64,000 nt of DNA from Schaalia vaccimaxillae DSM 15804 (lineage in GTDB: Bacteria; Actinomycetota; Actinomycetes; Actinomycetales; Actinomycetaceae). The DNA is taken from NCBI RefSeq assembly GCF_000420425.1, contig NZ_ATUX01000005.1, positions 372,001 through 436,000 of the forward strand. Direction: 5' to 3'. The notes under the pieces were generated by a model. It did no database searches and was not told the origin of the DNA. It saw only the letters and a program-made list of their open reading frames with translations. Both the position numbers and the translations under genes were made by a program. This document shows positions 48,611-59,715 of the stretch, piece after piece; the first letter of the stretch is position 1, and the number at the start of each line of letters is the position of its first letter.

Positions 48611-49527
48611 CAGAGGAACCCACAAGCCCCACTGTGCGAGTTCGCCTCGACTTGGCCTACGACGGAACGCACTTCCACGGGTGGGCAGCCCAACCGGGCC
48701 TGCGAACCGTTCAAGGCCAGATCGAGGCCGCCCTCGAGACCCTCATGCGCTCGCCCACCGCGCTCACCGTCGCCGGACGTACCGACGCTGGGGTGCATGC
48801 CCGCCACCAGGTCGCCCACATGGATATGCTCGAAGACGCCTGGCGCGCCCTCGCACCACGCAACGCCCCGGCAACGAACGAAACAGTCGGTGCGGCGCTC
48901 GTACGCAGGCTCAACGGGATGCTGGCCCGCACCTACGCGCAGACTATGGTGGAACGGGGCCTGACAGTTCCCCGAGGAACAGCCGATGTGCGGATCCACG
49001 CCGCGAGCGTCGTGTCCGCGGACTTCGATGCCCGTTTTGCTGCCACCGGCCGCCACTACATCTACCGCCTGGCCGACGGAACCGTAGACCCGACCCGCCG
49101 CTACGACTGCCTGTGGGTCGAGGGCGGACTCGACCTCGACGCCATGAATGAAGCAGCGGGCCATCTGCTGGGTGAGCATGATTTTCTGGCGTACTGTCGG
49201 CCTCGCGAAGGAGCCACAACAATCCGCACTCTTCGCGAATTGTCATTGACGAGGACGAGCAGCGGCCTCGTGGAATGTCGAGTTGAGGCCGACGCTTTCT
49301 GTCATTCCATGGTGCGCAGCTTGGTCGGCGCCCTCCTCATGGTGGGCACAGGGCGAAGGAATGCTCACTGGCCCAGGGAACTTCTCGAAGCGAAGTCGCG
49401 CGAACATGCTGCCCCTATTGCGCCCGCGCACGGCCTGACTCTGGAGGCAGTGGACTATCCTGACGAGTCCCGGTGGGCGGAGCGCAGTGCGCAATCTCGG
49501 CGCAGACGCGACGACTGCTGTTTGTGA
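48607..49527 (+). CDS. truA: tRNA pseudouridine synthase A
   Basis: 306 residues from GTG overlapping the kinase stop. Isomerises U38-U40 in the tRNA anticodon arm. Catalytic Asp in VAGRTDAGVHARHQVAHMD; YDGTHFHGWA and the FCHSMVRSLVGALLMVG helix are diagnostic. It is slightly longer than E. coli TruA because of a mid-protein segment (about residues 75-115) typical of actinobacteria. Confidence 0.96.
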   Translation: MTEEPTSPTVRVRLDLAYDGTHFHGWAAQPGLRTVQGQIEAALETLMRSPTALTVAGRTDAGVHARHQVAHMDMLEDAWRALAPRNAPATNETVGAALVRRLNGMLARTYAQTMVERGLTVPRGTADVRIHAASVVSADFDARFAATGRHYIYRLADGTVDPTRRYDCLWVEGGLDLDAMNEAAGHLLGEHDFLAYCRPREGATTIRTLRELSLTRTSSGLVECRVEADAFCHSMVRSLVGALLMVGTGRRNAHWPRELLEAKSREHAAPIAPAHGLTLEAVDYPDESRWAERSAQSRRRRDDCCL

Positions 49528-49735
49528 GGGATCGCCCACAGTGGCCCGAAGCCTTTTGACCAGCGACTAGCCCGACGCATAGACTGGCGAACGCTGTGCA
49601 TCAGCTGGCCCTTCGACGCCTCCCACTCGTCGTTGCGACACCGACTGATGCCTCGCGCGAACCGTTGAGTGCGGGCGCGGTCTTCTCGAGATGAAGACGA
49701 GCGCCCCATGACCGAAAGAATTGAAGGTTACGCCC

Positions 49736-50179
49736 GTGCGCACCTATTCACCCAAGCCTGGGGACGCGGACAAGAAGTGGTACGTCATTGACGCCACCGA
49801 CGTCGTCCTCGGCCGCCTGGCGACCCATGTCGCCACCCTTCTCCGTGGGAAGCACAAGCCGACGTTTGCCCCTCACATGGATATGGGCGACTACGTCATC
49901 ATCATCAATGCGGACAAGGTTGCCCTCACCGGCGACAAGCTCGACAAGAAGATGGCTTACCGTCACTCGGGTCGTCCCGGTGGCCTCACTGCCACGTCCT
50001 ACCGCGACCTCATGGCCAACGCTCCTGAGCGTGCGGTCGAGAAGGCCGTCCGCGGCATGCTTCCTCACAACAGCCTCGGCCGTATGCAGTTCAAGAAGCT
50101 GCACGTGTACGCCGGTGCTGAGCATCCCCACGCCGGCCAGTCGCCGGTTCCCTACGAGATCACCCAGGTCGCTCAGTGA
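49736..50179 (+). CDS. rplM: 50S ribosomal protein L13
   Basis: 147 residues from GTG 49736, giving the RTYSPKPGD start of the family; an in-frame TTG 15 nt upstream overlaps the likely ribosome site. Early 50S assembly protein: [52 protein letters not shown]. The 208-nt gap before it has no gene and should hold the promoter. Confidence 0.98.
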   Translation: MRTYSPKPGDADKKWYVIDATDVVLGRLATHVATLLRGKHKPTFAPHMDMGDYVIIINADKVALTGDKLDKKMAYRHSGRPGGLTATSYRDLMANAPERAVEKAVRGMLPHNSLGRMQFKKLHVYAGAEHPHAGQSPVPYEITQVAQ

Positions 50180-50220
50180 GCTTCGGCTCCTGAGAACCGC
50201 GACAAGCAACGAGGAGAACC

Positions 50221-50712
50221 GTGGCTGAGACCACCGCTTCCGTCGAGCTGGATGAGGAAAACGTCCCCAGCTCATACACCACCGAGACTGAGTCAGCCCC
50301 CACCGGCGCTGGACAGTCCATCACCGCGCCCGGCGCGGGTCTGGGCCGCCGCAAGGAGGCTGTCGCCCGTGTCCGCCTGGTTCCCGGCTCCGGCCAGTGG
50401 ACCATCAATGGCCGCACCCTTGAGGAATACTTCCCGAACAAGCTGCACCAGCAGCTCGTGAAGTCCCCCTTCGTGCTGCTCGACCTCGACGGCCGTTTCG
50501 ACGTCATCGCCCGTATCAACGGCGGCGGCATCTCCGGCCAGGCAGGCGCCATGCGTCTGGGCATTGCCCGCGCCCTCAACGAGATTGACCGCGACGCCAA
50601 CCGTCCGGCTCTCAAGAAGGCTGGGTTCCTGACCCGCGACGCCCGCGCCATCGAGCGTAAGAAGGCCGGTCTCAAGAAGGCCCGTAAGGCTCCGCAGTAC
50701 TCGAAGCGCTGA
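50221..50712 (+). CDS. rpsI: 30S ribosomal protein S9
   Basis: 163 residues from GTG behind GAGGAG. After an acidic N-terminal extension of about 38 residues comes the S9 core ([39 protein letters not shown]). It ends in the conserved basic tail with final KR that reaches P-site tRNA. Confidence 0.98.
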   Translation: MAETTASVELDEENVPSSYTTETESAPTGAGQSITAPGAGLGRRKEAVARVRLVPGSGQWTINGRTLEEYFPNKLHQQLVKSPFVLLDLDGRFDVIARINGGGISGQAGAMRLGIARALNEIDRDANRPALKKAGFLTRDARAIERKKAGLKKARKAPQYSKR

Positions 50713-50733
50713 TCGGCGTTTCGCTGCAGCATT

Positions 50734-50766
50734 CGCCCCGTCCTCGTCCTGTACGAGGGCGGGGCG
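50734..50766 (+). terminator. intrinsic terminator after rpsI
   Basis: 14-bp stem with one G-U (50734-50747 with 50753-50766), 5-nt loop, followed by TTGCTT. Confidence 0.85.
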
Positions 50767-50855
50767 TTGCTTATGATGAGGCGCAATGCTGATCTGGCCC
50801 CACGGCAGCGGTAGGCTAAGTCCAGTCACGTCCAGCTAAGAAACGGAGATAACCG

Positions 50856-52217
50856 ATGTCCAGGATGTTTGGCACTGACGGAGTCAGGGGACTGGCCAAC
50901 GATCTGCTCACCCCCGCACTGGCTGTCCAACTGGGCCAAGCTGCGGCCCGCGTGCTCACGAAGGACGCTGGTGGCGCGACCTCGACGAGGACGAAGCGCC
51001 CTCGTGCCATCGTTGGCCGTGATACCCGCGCCTCCGGCGAGTTCCTGGACCACGCGATTTCGGCGGGCCTTGCATCCTCCGGAGTGGATGTGACCCGCGT
51101 GGGAGTCTTGCCAACCCCAGCGATTGCTCACTTGACGGCCACCCAGGACATTGACCTGGGAGTGATGATTTCGGCCTCGCATAATCCTTTCCAAGACAAT
51201 GGCATCAAGTTCTTTGCGCGCGGCGGCTACAAGCTTGAGGACGCGGTCGAAGATGAGATCGAAGCGTTGCTTGGCAATGTTGATGACCTGCCTACCGGAG
51301 CAGCAGTTGGGCGCGTCATCAAGGGTGAGACCGTTGCCGACCAGAATTACATCAATCACCTTGTCGATTCGGTGGGTACCGACCTGTCGGGCTTACGTAT
51401 CGTTGTCGATGCTTCCAACGGTGCTGCCAGTGCGGTAGGCCCGGCCTCGTTGCGAGCAGCGGGAGCCGAAGTCGTGGTGATTAACGCATCCCCGGATGGT
51501 CTCAATATCAATGACGCCTGCGGCTCAACCCATCCCGAACGCTTGCAGGAGTACGTGAAGTCTGTGGGCGCTGATATGGGATTTGCCTACGATGGTGACG
51601 CGGACCGCTGCTTGGCAGTTGATGCTCAGGGCAATCTGGTCGACGGCGACCAGATCATGGGTCTGCTGGCTGTTGGAATGAAAGAGGATGGGACTTTGGG
51701 TTCGGACACTCTGGTTGTCACAGTCATGTCGAACCTCGGTCTGCTGCTGGCGATGAAAGAGCACGGTATCCGTACTGTCCAGACTGGAGTTGGAGATCGT
51801 TACGTTCTGGAGAAGATGCTGCAGGGTGGCTACACCTTGGGTGGCGAGCAGTCTGGTCATGTCATTGACACTTTGCATGGGACGACGGGCGATGGGGTAT
51901 TGACTTCGTTGCGAGTGGCTGCGCGAGTTAAGCGTAGTGGCAAGACTTTGTCTGAACTGGCCCAAGTTATGCAGCGTTTGCCGCAGACTCTCATTAACGT
52001 CAAGGGAGTGGATAAGAGCGCCGCTCACACCAACAAGTCGGTGCAAAAGGCTGTTGCCGAGGCTGAGGCCGAATTGGGTGATACCGGTCGCGTGCTCTTG
52101 CGTCCCTCGGGTACTGAGCCTTTGGTGCGCGTCATGGTTGAAGCTGCCACCCAGGAGCAGGCAGATGCTACGGCTGAGCTTTTGGCTCGAGTCGTCCAGG
52201 AGAATCTGGCTTTGTGA
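50856..52217 (+). CDS. glmM: phosphoglucosamine mutase
   Basis: 453 residues. Converts glucosamine-6-phosphate to glucosamine-1-phosphate for peptidoglycan. Start [12 protein letters not shown]; active-site serine in [17 protein letters not shown]; metal loop DGDADRC; sugar loop GGEQSGHVI; phosphate loop [21 protein letters not shown] precedes the ATG. glmS, the preceding pathway step, lies 1.2 kb downstream. Confidence 0.98.
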   Translation: MSRMFGTDGVRGLANDLLTPALAVQLGQAAARVLTKDAGGATSTRTKRPRAIVGRDTRASGEFLDHAISAGLASSGVDVTRVGVLPTPAIAHLTATQDIDLGVMISASHNPFQDNGIKFFARGGYKLEDAVEDEIEALLGNVDDLPTGAAVGRVIKGETVADQNYINHLVDSVGTDLSGLRIVVDASNGAASAVGPASLRAAGAEVVVINASPDGLNINDACGSTHPERLQEYVKSVGADMGFAYDGDADRCLAVDAQGNLVDGDQIMGLLAVGMKEDGTLGSDTLVVTVMSNLGLLLAMKEHGIRTVQTGVGDRYVLEKMLQGGYTLGGEQSGHVIDTLHGTTGDGVLTSLRVAARVKRSGKTLSELAQVMQRLPQTLINVKGVDKSAAHTNKSVQKAVAEAEAELGDTGRVLLRPSGTEPLVRVMVEAATQEQADATAELLARVVQENLAL

Positions 52218-52224
52218 TGCCTGG

Positions 52225-52252
52225 GCATCGGACGTCTGGTGGCGTCCGATGC
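52225..52252. terminator. hairpin between converging glmM and coaA
   Basis: Perfect 10-bp stem (52225-52234 with 52243-52252) and 8-nt loop, directly after the glmM stop and 55 nt beyond the coaA stop. No clear T-run follows. Confidence 0.65.
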
Positions 52253-52306
52253 TGCACGCTTAAAACTTGTGCGTCCTTCGGGAAAGTTTTGGGCGTCCTT
52301 CGCGGG

Positions 52307-53284
52307 TTATTCTTTGCGGAGTTTGAGGGATTCGACTCGGTGGTCGGCACCCTTACGGAAGATCATCGTGGCGCGCTCGCGGGTGGGGCGAATATTCTCC
52401 CTTAGATTCGGCAGGTTGATAGCGCTCCAAATCATTGACGCGGTTGCACGCGCCTCGGCATCCGTGAGCTGGGCATAGGTGCGGAAGAAAGAATCTTCAC
52501 GGGAAAAGGCTGTCTGGCGAAGAGCCAAGAAACGATCCACATACCAGCCCTCAATATGTTCTTCCTGGGCATCGACGTAAATCGAAAAATCAAAGAAGTC
52601 AGAAACAGCAACGGAGATTGAACCCGTAGCAACCCTGGGGGGTTGCAAAACGTTGATTCCCTCGACAATGAGAATGTCGGGCTGGCTCACGCGTGTGAAA
52701 TGCCCCGGAACCACGTCATAAACAACGTGAGAGTAAACCGGAACATCAACCTCGCCGACTCCTGCCTTAACGGAGGTCAAGAAGTTCAAGAGAGCTTCGC
52801 GATCGTAGGATTCAGGGAATCCTTTCTTGGCCAGAATCCCGCGTTCTTCCAATACCGAGTTGGGGTGGAGGAAACCGTCGGTGGTCACCAGGTCCACGCG
52901 CGGAGTGTGCTCCCAACGCGACAACAGCAACTGAAGAAGTCGCGCAACCGTGGATTTGCCCACGGCCACAGATCCGGCGATCCCGATGACGAAAGGAGTG
53001 GGACGCGCATCAGGCTCCCCCAAGAAAGCATGACGTTCCTGCGCGGTGCGCCGACGCCCGTCTACATAGAGTTGGAGCAACGCGCTCAAAGGTCGATAGA
53101 TCGCATCGACCTCGCTCATATCGATGGGATCACCTAGGGAAGCGATCCGGTCGATATCTTCTTGTGTTAAAGGCAGCGCAGTTCGATCAACTAGACGATC
53201 CCACGACTCTCGATCAAAAGTCGTGTAGGGGCTGGGTTTCGGGGCGTGCACGGGTGTTGGGACCACGTGCGCATTGTGCCTCAT
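52307..53284 (-). CDS. coaA: pantothenate kinase, type I
   Basis: 325 residues from ATG 53284 with AAGGAG upstream. First committed step of coenzyme A synthesis. P-loop [12 protein letters not shown] near residue 100, [31 protein letters not shown] and the C-terminal [17 protein letters not shown] are diagnostic of CoaA. The only minus-strand gene in the last 45 kb of the window, set between glmM and glmS. Confidence 0.97.
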   Translation of the reverse strand: MRHNAHVVPTPVHAPKPSPYTTFDRESWDRLVDRTALPLTQEDIDRIASLGDPIDMSEVDAIYRPLSALLQLYVDGRRRTAQERHAFLGEPDARPTPFVIGIAGSVAVGKSTVARLLQLLLSRWEHTPRVDLVTTDGFLHPNSVLEERGILAKKGFPESYDREALLNFLTSVKAGVGEVDVPVYSHVVYDVVPGHFTRVSQPDILIVEGINVLQPPRVATGSISVAVSDFFDFSIYVDAQEEHIEGWYVDRFLALRQTAFSREDSFFRTYAQLTDAEARATASMIWSAINLPNLRENIRPTRERATMIFRKGADHRVESLKLRKE

Positions 53285-53442
53285 CTTCTCCTTGCTGCGG
53301 GAGTCAATCCGAGCATTAAACCAGGTCTGTCGGGAATCACACTGCCTTTTAATGGCGCGATTCCGGTGTTCGTGGTGCAGCCAAGCGCCAAGGAGCCGGG
53401 AGTCCTGAGCACGTAGGGGCTTGGATGTGCTGGAATGGAAAC

Positions 53443-55356
53443 ATGTGTGGAATTGTGGGACATGTATCGTGCTTAGCTTCGCAACGCTCCCGACAGGTCG
53501 TTCTTGATGGCCTGGCTCGCTTGGAATACCGAGGCTATGACTCAGCTGGGGTGGCGTTAGCTTCGCCAGGCAACCTTGAAGTCATCCGCGCGGTTGGCAA
53601 GCTTGCCAATCTGCGTGACGCTCTTGACGAGGCCGCTCCCGCGGACGCTCTGGCCGCCATTGGGCACACCCGTTGGGCAACTCACGGACGTCCCACCGTT
53701 GCCAATGCCCACCCGCACCGAAGCCCCGACGGCCGCTTCGCCCTCGTCCACAACGGCATCATTGAAAATGCTGATGCCTTGCGCGGCTCCCTCAATGAAA
53801 AGGGACACGAATTCGCTTCCGATACCGACACTGAAGTCGTTGTCCACCTGCTCCAACTCGCCTACGACGATGCCAATACGCCCGCTTGGGATGGCGAACT
53901 CGCTGGAGCCGAAGATGCCACCGAGCAGGTTGGTCGCCGCCTGGTTGCCGCCATGAGGGCAGTGACTGCAGTGCTGGAGGGTACCTTCACTCTGCTGGTT
54001 GTCAGTACAGAATGTCCAGACGTTATTGTTGCGGCCCGCCGTTCCTCCCCGTTGGTCATCGGTTTGGGGCACGAAGAAAACTTCCTCGGTTCCGATGTCC
54101 TTGCTTTCGTGGAACACACCAATCGTGCGGTTGAAATCGGTCAGGACCACATTGCAGTGGTCACCGCAAAAGCCGTTACCGTTATCAACCCGCAGGGGGA
54201 GGTTGTTGCCCTCAAGGAATACGAGGTTGACTTTGCGTCCGACCGAGCCACCAAGGGCAACTGGCCAACCTTCATGGATAAGGAAATCAATGAGCAGCCT
54301 CGCGGAGTTGCCGACACTCTGGCTGATCGGCTCGACTCGCACTCGCGGCTAACCCTGGATGAAGTGCGCATCCCCGAACATATCCTGCGAGGCATCGACA
54401 AAATCGTCATGATCGGCTGTGGAACTGCCTCCTACGCCGGACAGGTGGCTCGCTACGCCATCGAGCACTGGTGCCGTATTCCCGTTGAGGTTGAACTGTC
54501 CAGTGAGTTCCGCTACCGTGACCCGGTTGTCACCGAAAAAACCCTGGTAGTGGCGATCTCCCAGTCGGGGGAAACCATGGACACCATTATGGCGATCCGT
54601 CATGCCCGCGAACAGGGCGCGAAGGTGGTGGCTATCGTCAACACAGCCGGTTCAACGATTTCGCGTGAGTCTGATGCAGTTCTGCTGACTCATGCGGGCC
54701 CTGAAATTGCTGTTGCTTCGACCAAAGCCTTTACCTCCCAGGTCACCGCCTGCTACATCCTGGGCTTGTATCTGGCGCAGGTGCGAGGCAATAAGTACGC
54801 AGACGAAGTCCAGGACTATATGGATAACCTCGCGCAGGTTCCCGACAAGATCCAATGGATTTTGGACCGAGCTGAATCGGTACGCCAATTCGCCCGCACG
54901 ATGGTCGATGCTTCGTCTGTGATCTACCTGGGGCGTCACGTCGGATTCCCTGTGGCACTCGAAGGTGCGCTCAAACTCAAGGAGATCTGCTACATCCACG
55001 CTGAAGGTTTTGCAGCTGGGGAACTCAAGCACGGTCCCATTGCTCTGGTGGATGAGGGACAGCCAGTGATCATTATTGTGCCGACGCCGCGCCGTCCCGA
55101 GCTGCATAACAAGGTGCTGGCAAATATTCAGGAAGTGCGTGCGCGTGGAGCCCGCACCATTGTTGTTGCCGAAGACGGGGATACCTCGGTGGATGCTTTC
55201 GCAGACGTGGTTTTCCGGGTGCCGCCGGTGCCCACCCTCTACGCGCCGCTTCTCACTGTCATCCCACTCCAGCTCTTTGCATGTGAACTTGCAACAGCCA
55301 AGGGCTTGGACGTGGATCAGCCTCGCAACCTCGCTAAATCTGTGACCGTGGAGTAA
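53443..55356 (+). CDS. glmS: glutamine--fructose-6-phosphate aminotransferase (isomerizing)
   Basis: 637 residues from ATG 53443, fixed by the need for Cys2 as the N-terminal nucleophile ([10 protein letters not shown]); an upstream in-frame ATG at 53425 is therefore wrong. Makes glucosamine-6-phosphate. Glutaminase domain (about 1-250) with [18 protein letters not shown], then two SIS domains ([27 protein letters not shown]). C-terminal [13 protein letters not shown] is conserved. No glmS ribozyme was recognised. Confidence 0.97.
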   Translation: MCGIVGHVSCLASQRSRQVVLDGLARLEYRGYDSAGVALASPGNLEVIRAVGKLANLRDALDEAAPADALAAIGHTRWATHGRPTVANAHPHRSPDGRFALVHNGIIENADALRGSLNEKGHEFASDTDTEVVVHLLQLAYDDANTPAWDGELAGAEDATEQVGRRLVAAMRAVTAVLEGTFTLLVVSTECPDVIVAARRSSPLVIGLGHEENFLGSDVLAFVEHTNRAVEIGQDHIAVVTAKAVTVINPQGEVVALKEYEVDFASDRATKGNWPTFMDKEINEQPRGVADTLADRLDSHSRLTLDEVRIPEHILRGIDKIVMIGCGTASYAGQVARYAIEHWCRIPVEVELSSEFRYRDPVVTEKTLVVAISQSGETMDTIMAIRHAREQGAKVVAIVNTAGSTISRESDAVLLTHAGPEIAVASTKAFTSQVTACYILGLYLAQVRGNKYADEVQDYMDNLAQVPDKIQWILDRAESVRQFARTMVDASSVIYLGRHVGFPVALEGALKLKEICYIHAEGFAAGELKHGPIALVDEGQPVIIIVPTPRRPELHNKVLANIQEVRARGARTIVVAEDGDTSVDAFADVVFRVPPVPTLYAPLLTVIPLQLFACELATAKGLDVDQPRNLAKSVTVE

Positions 55357-55360
55357 AGAC

Positions 55361-56251
55361 GTGGATGTTCTTCTGGCATTGACGCCCTCGATCCTTTTCG
55401 GATTCCAAACCACCCTCACTGGCAAATTCGGGGCGGGAAACGAACGCCAGAAGGTCTTAGGAACGGTCATCGGTGCTTTCATGCTGGCACTGGTTGTCAC
55501 GCCCTTCCTCAGTGTCTGCTGGGACCCAACTAAGGCGGCGATTGCTTTCGGCACAGGACTATTAGTTGGGTGGGGGCTCTGCGACCAGTTGCGTTGCTTC
55601 TCTGTTTTGGGCGTGTCCAGAACCATGCCGATTACAACGGGTGGTCAGCTCCTCGGAATGGCAGCCGGCGCGATCATCCTCTTCGGCGAGTGGCGTCGAG
55701 GAGCAGCCATGCCTGTGGGGTTGCTGGCCATTGCCGTCCTCGTTGCGGGTATTGCTCTGCTTGCTAAACGAGAGGCCGGGTCGTCCACAGATTCTCTTGA
55801 CTGGCGTCGAGGGGCTTTCCTGCTGATTACTTCGACCTTTGCTTTTACCGCCTATGTCCTCATTGGCCGCTGGTTTGACCTCGAAGGAGGCCAGATTCTT
55901 CTGCCTCAGGCCGCCGGATACGCGCTGTATTGCATCAGCTATTTCGCGGTGCAAGCCTGGCGTGAGCCCAATTCAGTCCAGTCCTTTGACCGCCGCTTTG
56001 TTCCGCTGATCCTTTTGGGCGCCGTGTGGGGCACCGCAGTGATTCTTCTGCAGGTTGGTAGTGCGTCGGTGGGCGTGGCCACAGGCTTCACCCTGTCGCA
56101 GTTGGGCATTTTGATTTCGACGCCGCTGGGTATCTGGTGGCTGGGGGAGAAACGCACCCAACGCGAGTTAGTATGGACGGCCATTGGTGTCGTCTTGGTG
56201 ATTGCGGGTGCGGTTTTAACGGGTGTCGCTAAGGGCATCGACACCGTCTGA
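55361..56251 (+). CDS. GRP-family sugar transporter
   Basis: 296 residues from GTG, 4 nt after glmS. Ten hydrophobic spans in two five-span repeats, starting LLALTPSILFGFQTTLTGKF, with the family-typical G-Q-L motif (TTGGQLLGMAAGAIIL) and a repeat-equivalent (TGFTLSQLGILISTPLGIWW). GRP (glucose/ribose porter) proteins import sugars with a proton. Substrate unknown; the tight link to glmS could suggest an amino sugar, but that is speculation. Confidence 0.85.
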   Translation: MDVLLALTPSILFGFQTTLTGKFGAGNERQKVLGTVIGAFMLALVVTPFLSVCWDPTKAAIAFGTGLLVGWGLCDQLRCFSVLGVSRTMPITTGGQLLGMAAGAIILFGEWRRGAAMPVGLLAIAVLVAGIALLAKREAGSSTDSLDWRRGAFLLITSTFAFTAYVLIGRWFDLEGGQILLPQAAGYALYCISYFAVQAWREPNSVQSFDRRFVPLILLGAVWGTAVILLQVGSASVGVATGFTLSQLGILISTPLGIWWLGEKRTQRELVWTAIGVVLVIAGAVLTGVAKGIDTV

Positions 56252-56290
56252 TCTTTCGCGCACGCTGATTCTTCACTTCAGGATTGCACC

Positions 56291-57874
56291 ATGATCAATG
56301 TCCACTTCACTACTGACATCCGCCAGGCCGAATGCTCCCACGTTGAGCAGGCACGACTCGAAGGCGACCCAGACCGCCTCATGCGCATAGCTGCCCGTGC
56401 CGTTTGCGACGAGGTCCTCGCCCTCGTCGCACAGCACGAACACGACACGTCGACGGGCGTCTGCTGTCTAGTCGGTGGGGGAGACAACGGCGGTGACGCC
56501 CTCTACGCAGCCTCCTTTATTCGTAATGAGGGTGTGCCCGCTTGCGCGATCCTGCTGTCTGCGAAGGTGCATCCTCGTGCTTTAGCTGCGGCTCGCGCCG
56601 CTGGTGTGCGAATCCTTGATGCGTCGGCTCTGCTTACGTCAGAGCAGGTCGAGGCTGGTGTGGCCACTGCGCGGGATTATTGCGTCTGGATTGATGGCAT
56701 CCTCGGTTCTGGTGTCCAGGGGACGGTGCGCGAACCGCTGGCCAGTGTCATCATGCATCTTGAAAAGATCAGGCGTGCCACCTCGATTCGGGTTGTGGCC
56801 ATTGAGTTACCGTCCGGGATCATTGGCGAGGACGGGCGGTTGGCAGGTCCAGTACTGGGAGCTGATGTGACGGTGACGATGGGGGGATTGAAAAATTCTC
56901 TGGTCTTAGCTCCGGCGGCAGCTATGAGCGGCAAGGTCACAGTTGTTGACCTTAGGTTCGAGCTAACGAATCCGACAATGCGACTCATGACCGGCCACGA
57001 TGCGGCTCGTTGCCTGCTTGTGCCTGGAGCATTGGATCACAAGTACACGCGTGGAGTTGTCGGAGTAGTTGCAGGATCGCAGACATACCCCGGGGCAGGT
57101 ATCTTGGCGTGCGCGGGCAGTGCAGCCCTAGGACCCGGCATGATTCGCCTCGATGCGCCGGCGCGGGTTCAAGATCTGGTGTTAGCGCGCGATCCGGGTG
57201 TCGTGTTGGTGGGTGGCAGAATCCAAACGGGCCTCGTGGGCCCGGGGATGGACGATTCAACTCAGCCCAGCGCCGTCGACCTTGCGCGTTTTTGTCTCTC
57301 CTCCAACCTTCCGGTTGTCATTGACGCCGGTGCCCTCCAACTTGTGCCGCAGGTACTCACAGTTCACGCAGCCCCCACCGCGATCCTCACCCCGCATGCA
57401 GGCGAAGCCGCTGCGCTCCTTCAATCCCACGGGCAGTCCTGGACTCGCCAGCGCGTCGAAGACCATCCGGTTCAAGCCGCCCAAGAGATCGCTTCGGCAA
57501 CGGGAGGAATCATTGTCCTCAAAACTGCTGCGACGGTTGTGGCACAGGACGGGCAATGCCCCATCATCATGCCCGTGGGGACACCGTGGACTGGCGTTGC
57601 CGGAGCAGGCGATGTCCTAGCTGGCATGATTGCGGCCTGCGCAGCCCAATGGCAGGCAAGACGTGAGGCCCCCGCATTGGAGGATGCTCGCCTTTTGCCC
57701 CCTGCGGGGCGGGGAGAGGATTCCTTAATGGAAGCCGTGGCCGGTGCCGTGTGGATTCACGGCGAAGCTGCTCGCGTGACCTCGCAACGCCACGGGCAAT
57801 ATGGGGCACCCATTCGCGCGATTCAGATCGCTGATGCTGCGGGTCCAGTGATCGGTGGGATACTGGGGCGGTGA
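56291..57874 (+). CDS. nnr: bifunctional NAD(P)H-hydrate epimerase / ADP-dependent dehydratase
   Basis: 527 residues. Repairs damaged NAD(P)H hydrates. N-terminal YjeF_N epimerase domain (about 1-220; LVGGGDNGGDALYAASFI). C-terminal ribokinase-like dehydratase domain (about 240-520; AILTPHAGEAAALL, VLKTAATVVA, GTPWTGVAGAGDVLAGMIAA with the GAGD anion hole). AGGA precedes the ATG. The stop overlaps the alr start, an arrangement common in actinobacteria. Confidence 0.95.
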   Translation: MINVHFTTDIRQAECSHVEQARLEGDPDRLMRIAARAVCDEVLALVAQHEHDTSTGVCCLVGGGDNGGDALYAASFIRNEGVPACAILLSAKVHPRALAAARAAGVRILDASALLTSEQVEAGVATARDYCVWIDGILGSGVQGTVREPLASVIMHLEKIRRATSIRVVAIELPSGIIGEDGRLAGPVLGADVTVTMGGLKNSLVLAPAAAMSGKVTVVDLRFELTNPTMRLMTGHDAARCLLVPGALDHKYTRGVVGVVAGSQTYPGAGILACAGSAALGPGMIRLDAPARVQDLVLARDPGVVLVGGRIQTGLVGPGMDDSTQPSAVDLARFCLSSNLPVVIDAGALQLVPQVLTVHAAPTAILTPHAGEAAALLQSHGQSWTRQRVEDHPVQAAQEIASATGGIIVLKTAATVVAQDGQCPIIMPVGTPWTGVAGAGDVLAGMIAACAAQWQARREAPALEDARLLPPAGRGEDSLMEAVAGAVWIHGEAARVTSQRHGQYGAPIRAIQIADAAGPVIGGILGR

Positions 57875-59133
57875 CTGACATGCTCGACCCATCCGAATCT
57901 GCCTATCCCGCCAGGGCGCTTGTAGACCTGAGCGCTATCGGTCACAACCTTGCGGCACTGCGCAACCGAGCGCCCGGCTGCCAGCAAATGGCAATTGTCA
58001 AAGCCGACGCCTATGGTCACGGCCTCCTCCCCGTTGCTCAGGCAGCACTCAAAGCTGGAGCTGATTGGTTGGGAGTAGCTCAGTTAGCTGAAGCTTTGAC
58101 GCTGCGGGCAGGACTAGACACCGCAGGGATTTCCCGCGCCCACGCTCCCATTTTCACCTGGATTACCACTCCCGACCAGGATCTGACTCCAGCTCTTGAA
58201 GCAGACCTTGACCTGTCGGTTTCATGGGCATGGTCCCTGGCACAGGTGTGTGCCTCAGCCCGACAGTTGGGACGCACCGCCCGCGTTCACGTCAAGATCG
58301 ACACGGGAATGTCTCGCGCTGGTTCCACCCTGGCAGACTTGCCCGCCCTCGCTTCTGGGCTGCGCATGGCCCACGACGAAGGGCTCATCGAAGTGGTCGG
58401 CGCTTGGAGCCACCTGTCTCGCGCCGATGACCTCAGCGAAGAGGGAATGGCATCGACCGCGCAGCATATTGAAATCTTCGAACGCGGACTGAGCATCCTT
58501 GCCGATGTCGGCCTCGAACCTCAAATCCGGCATTTGGCTGCTACATCGGGTCTGTTATGGCATCCGAAAACCCACTACGACCTCGTTCGTCCCGGTATCG
58601 GCCTCTACGGTCTAAGCCCCGAACCGTTGATTGCATCCTCGCAAGAGCTTGGTTTGCGCCCGGCAATGACACTGCAGGCACCGCTCAGCGCTGTCAAAGT
58701 TGTCGAGGACGACACCCCAGCCTCCTACGGGGGAACGTGGCGAACACCTGGCCGACGTTGGCTAGGCCTCGTGCCCGTGGGTTATGCCGACGGGATCTTG
58801 CGCTCTGCGTCCAACGGTGCGCCCGTCCTCGTCCAAACCCCCCAGGGGACAATCTCAGCTTCGGTTGTCGGGCGAGTATGCATGGACCAAATCATCGTCG
58901 ACTTGGGACCAGCCCAAGGATCCTCTGACACACCGAGCGCCCGTACCCCCGAGCCTCCAGCGCGAGCAGGCGACCGCGTCGTCCTCTTCGGTGATCCCGC
59001 GGACGGCCTGCCCGCTGCCGACGACTGGGCCACCCACGCGGGCACCATCAACTACGAGATCGTCTCCAGGCTTGGTGAACGCATCCCCAGAGTCCACATT
59101 CCCTACAAATCCCGTGAGGTCCACCAGTCATGA
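57871..59133 (+). CDS. alr: alanine racemase
   Basis: 420 residues from GTG 57871, overlapping the nnr stop; ATG 57880 is an alternative. PLP enzyme that makes D-Ala for peptidoglycan. PLP lysine in AIVKADAYGHG, the substrate-binding barrel (VKIDTGMSRAG, YDLVRPGIGLYGLSP), catalytic Tyr near VPVGYADGILR and CMDQIIVDLG. A Pro/Ser/Thr-rich loop precedes the C-terminal GDRVVLFGD. Overlaps tsaE by 4 nt. Confidence 0.97.
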   Translation: MTDMLDPSESAYPARALVDLSAIGHNLAALRNRAPGCQQMAIVKADAYGHGLLPVAQAALKAGADWLGVAQLAEALTLRAGLDTAGISRAHAPIFTWITTPDQDLTPALEADLDLSVSWAWSLAQVCASARQLGRTARVHVKIDTGMSRAGSTLADLPALASGLRMAHDEGLIEVVGAWSHLSRADDLSEEGMASTAQHIEIFERGLSILADVGLEPQIRHLAATSGLLWHPKTHYDLVRPGIGLYGLSPEPLIASSQELGLRPAMTLQAPLSAVKVVEDDTPASYGGTWRTPGRRWLGLVPVGYADGILRSASNGAPVLVQTPQGTISASVVGRVCMDQIIVDLGPAQGSSDTPSARTPEPPARAGDRVVLFGDPADGLPAADDWATHAGTINYEIVSRLGERIPRVHIPYKSREVHQS

Positions 59134-59705
59134 ACTTCCCGCGCGAATACAGTGTGACCACGTCGAACGCCGATCAAACTCGCGCCCTGGGCGCAGCAAT
59201 CGGCCAGATCCTGGCCGCAGGCGACCTCGTCATGCTCAAAGGGGAACTCGGCGCAGGGAAAACCACACTCACCCAAGGCATTGGAGAGGGAATGGGAGTG
59301 CGCGGCAGGGTCGCCTCCCCAACCTTCATTGTCGCCAGGGTTCATCCTTCACAGTGCGGGGGCCCCGACCTCATCCATGCTGACGCCTATCGGATCACCG
59401 ACCTGGACGACTTAGAAACCCTCGATCTTGACTCTGGCCTGGACGAGGCCGCGGTCGTCGTCGAATGGGGAGAAGGCAAAGCCGAGTCCCTATCGGAAAA
59501 CCGCCTCGAAATCGAGGTGCGACGGGCAACTGGCGGCACAGCAGACACGGAAGGGACTGCAATCGACCTGGAAGCGATGGACGACGGACGCAGAACAATT
59601 GTCCTTCGTCCTTGCGGCAGTCGTTGGGATGGCGTGCTCGACAACGCCTTAAGAACGGCAGAAGAGGCGATGGCCGCTCAGACGAATGAAACCGACGACG
59701 AGTAG
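59130..59705 (+). CDS. tsaE: tRNA t6A biosynthesis ATPase TsaE
   Basis: 191 residues. ATPase partner of TsaB/TsaD in making t6A37 of ANN-decoding tRNAs. Walker A in LKGELGAGKTTLTQGIGEGM, SPTFIVARVH, HADAYRI and VVVEWGEGK are diagnostic. The C-terminal 50 residues are longer than in E. coli TsaE. Coupled to alr. Confidence 0.95.
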   Translation: MNFPREYSVTTSNADQTRALGAAIGQILAAGDLVMLKGELGAGKTTLTQGIGEGMGVRGRVASPTFIVARVHPSQCGGPDLIHADAYRITDLDDLETLDLDSGLDEAAVVVEWGEGKAESLSENRLEIEVRRATGGTADTEGTAIDLEAMDDGRRTIVLRPCGSRWDGVLDNALRTAEEAMAAQTNETDDE

Positions 59706-59715
59706 GATCGACGCC

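Noticed and set aside
53285-53442. Possible glmS ribozyme or riboswitch before glmS
   Set aside because: Only 158 nt divergent from coaA, no ribozyme core motifs visible.
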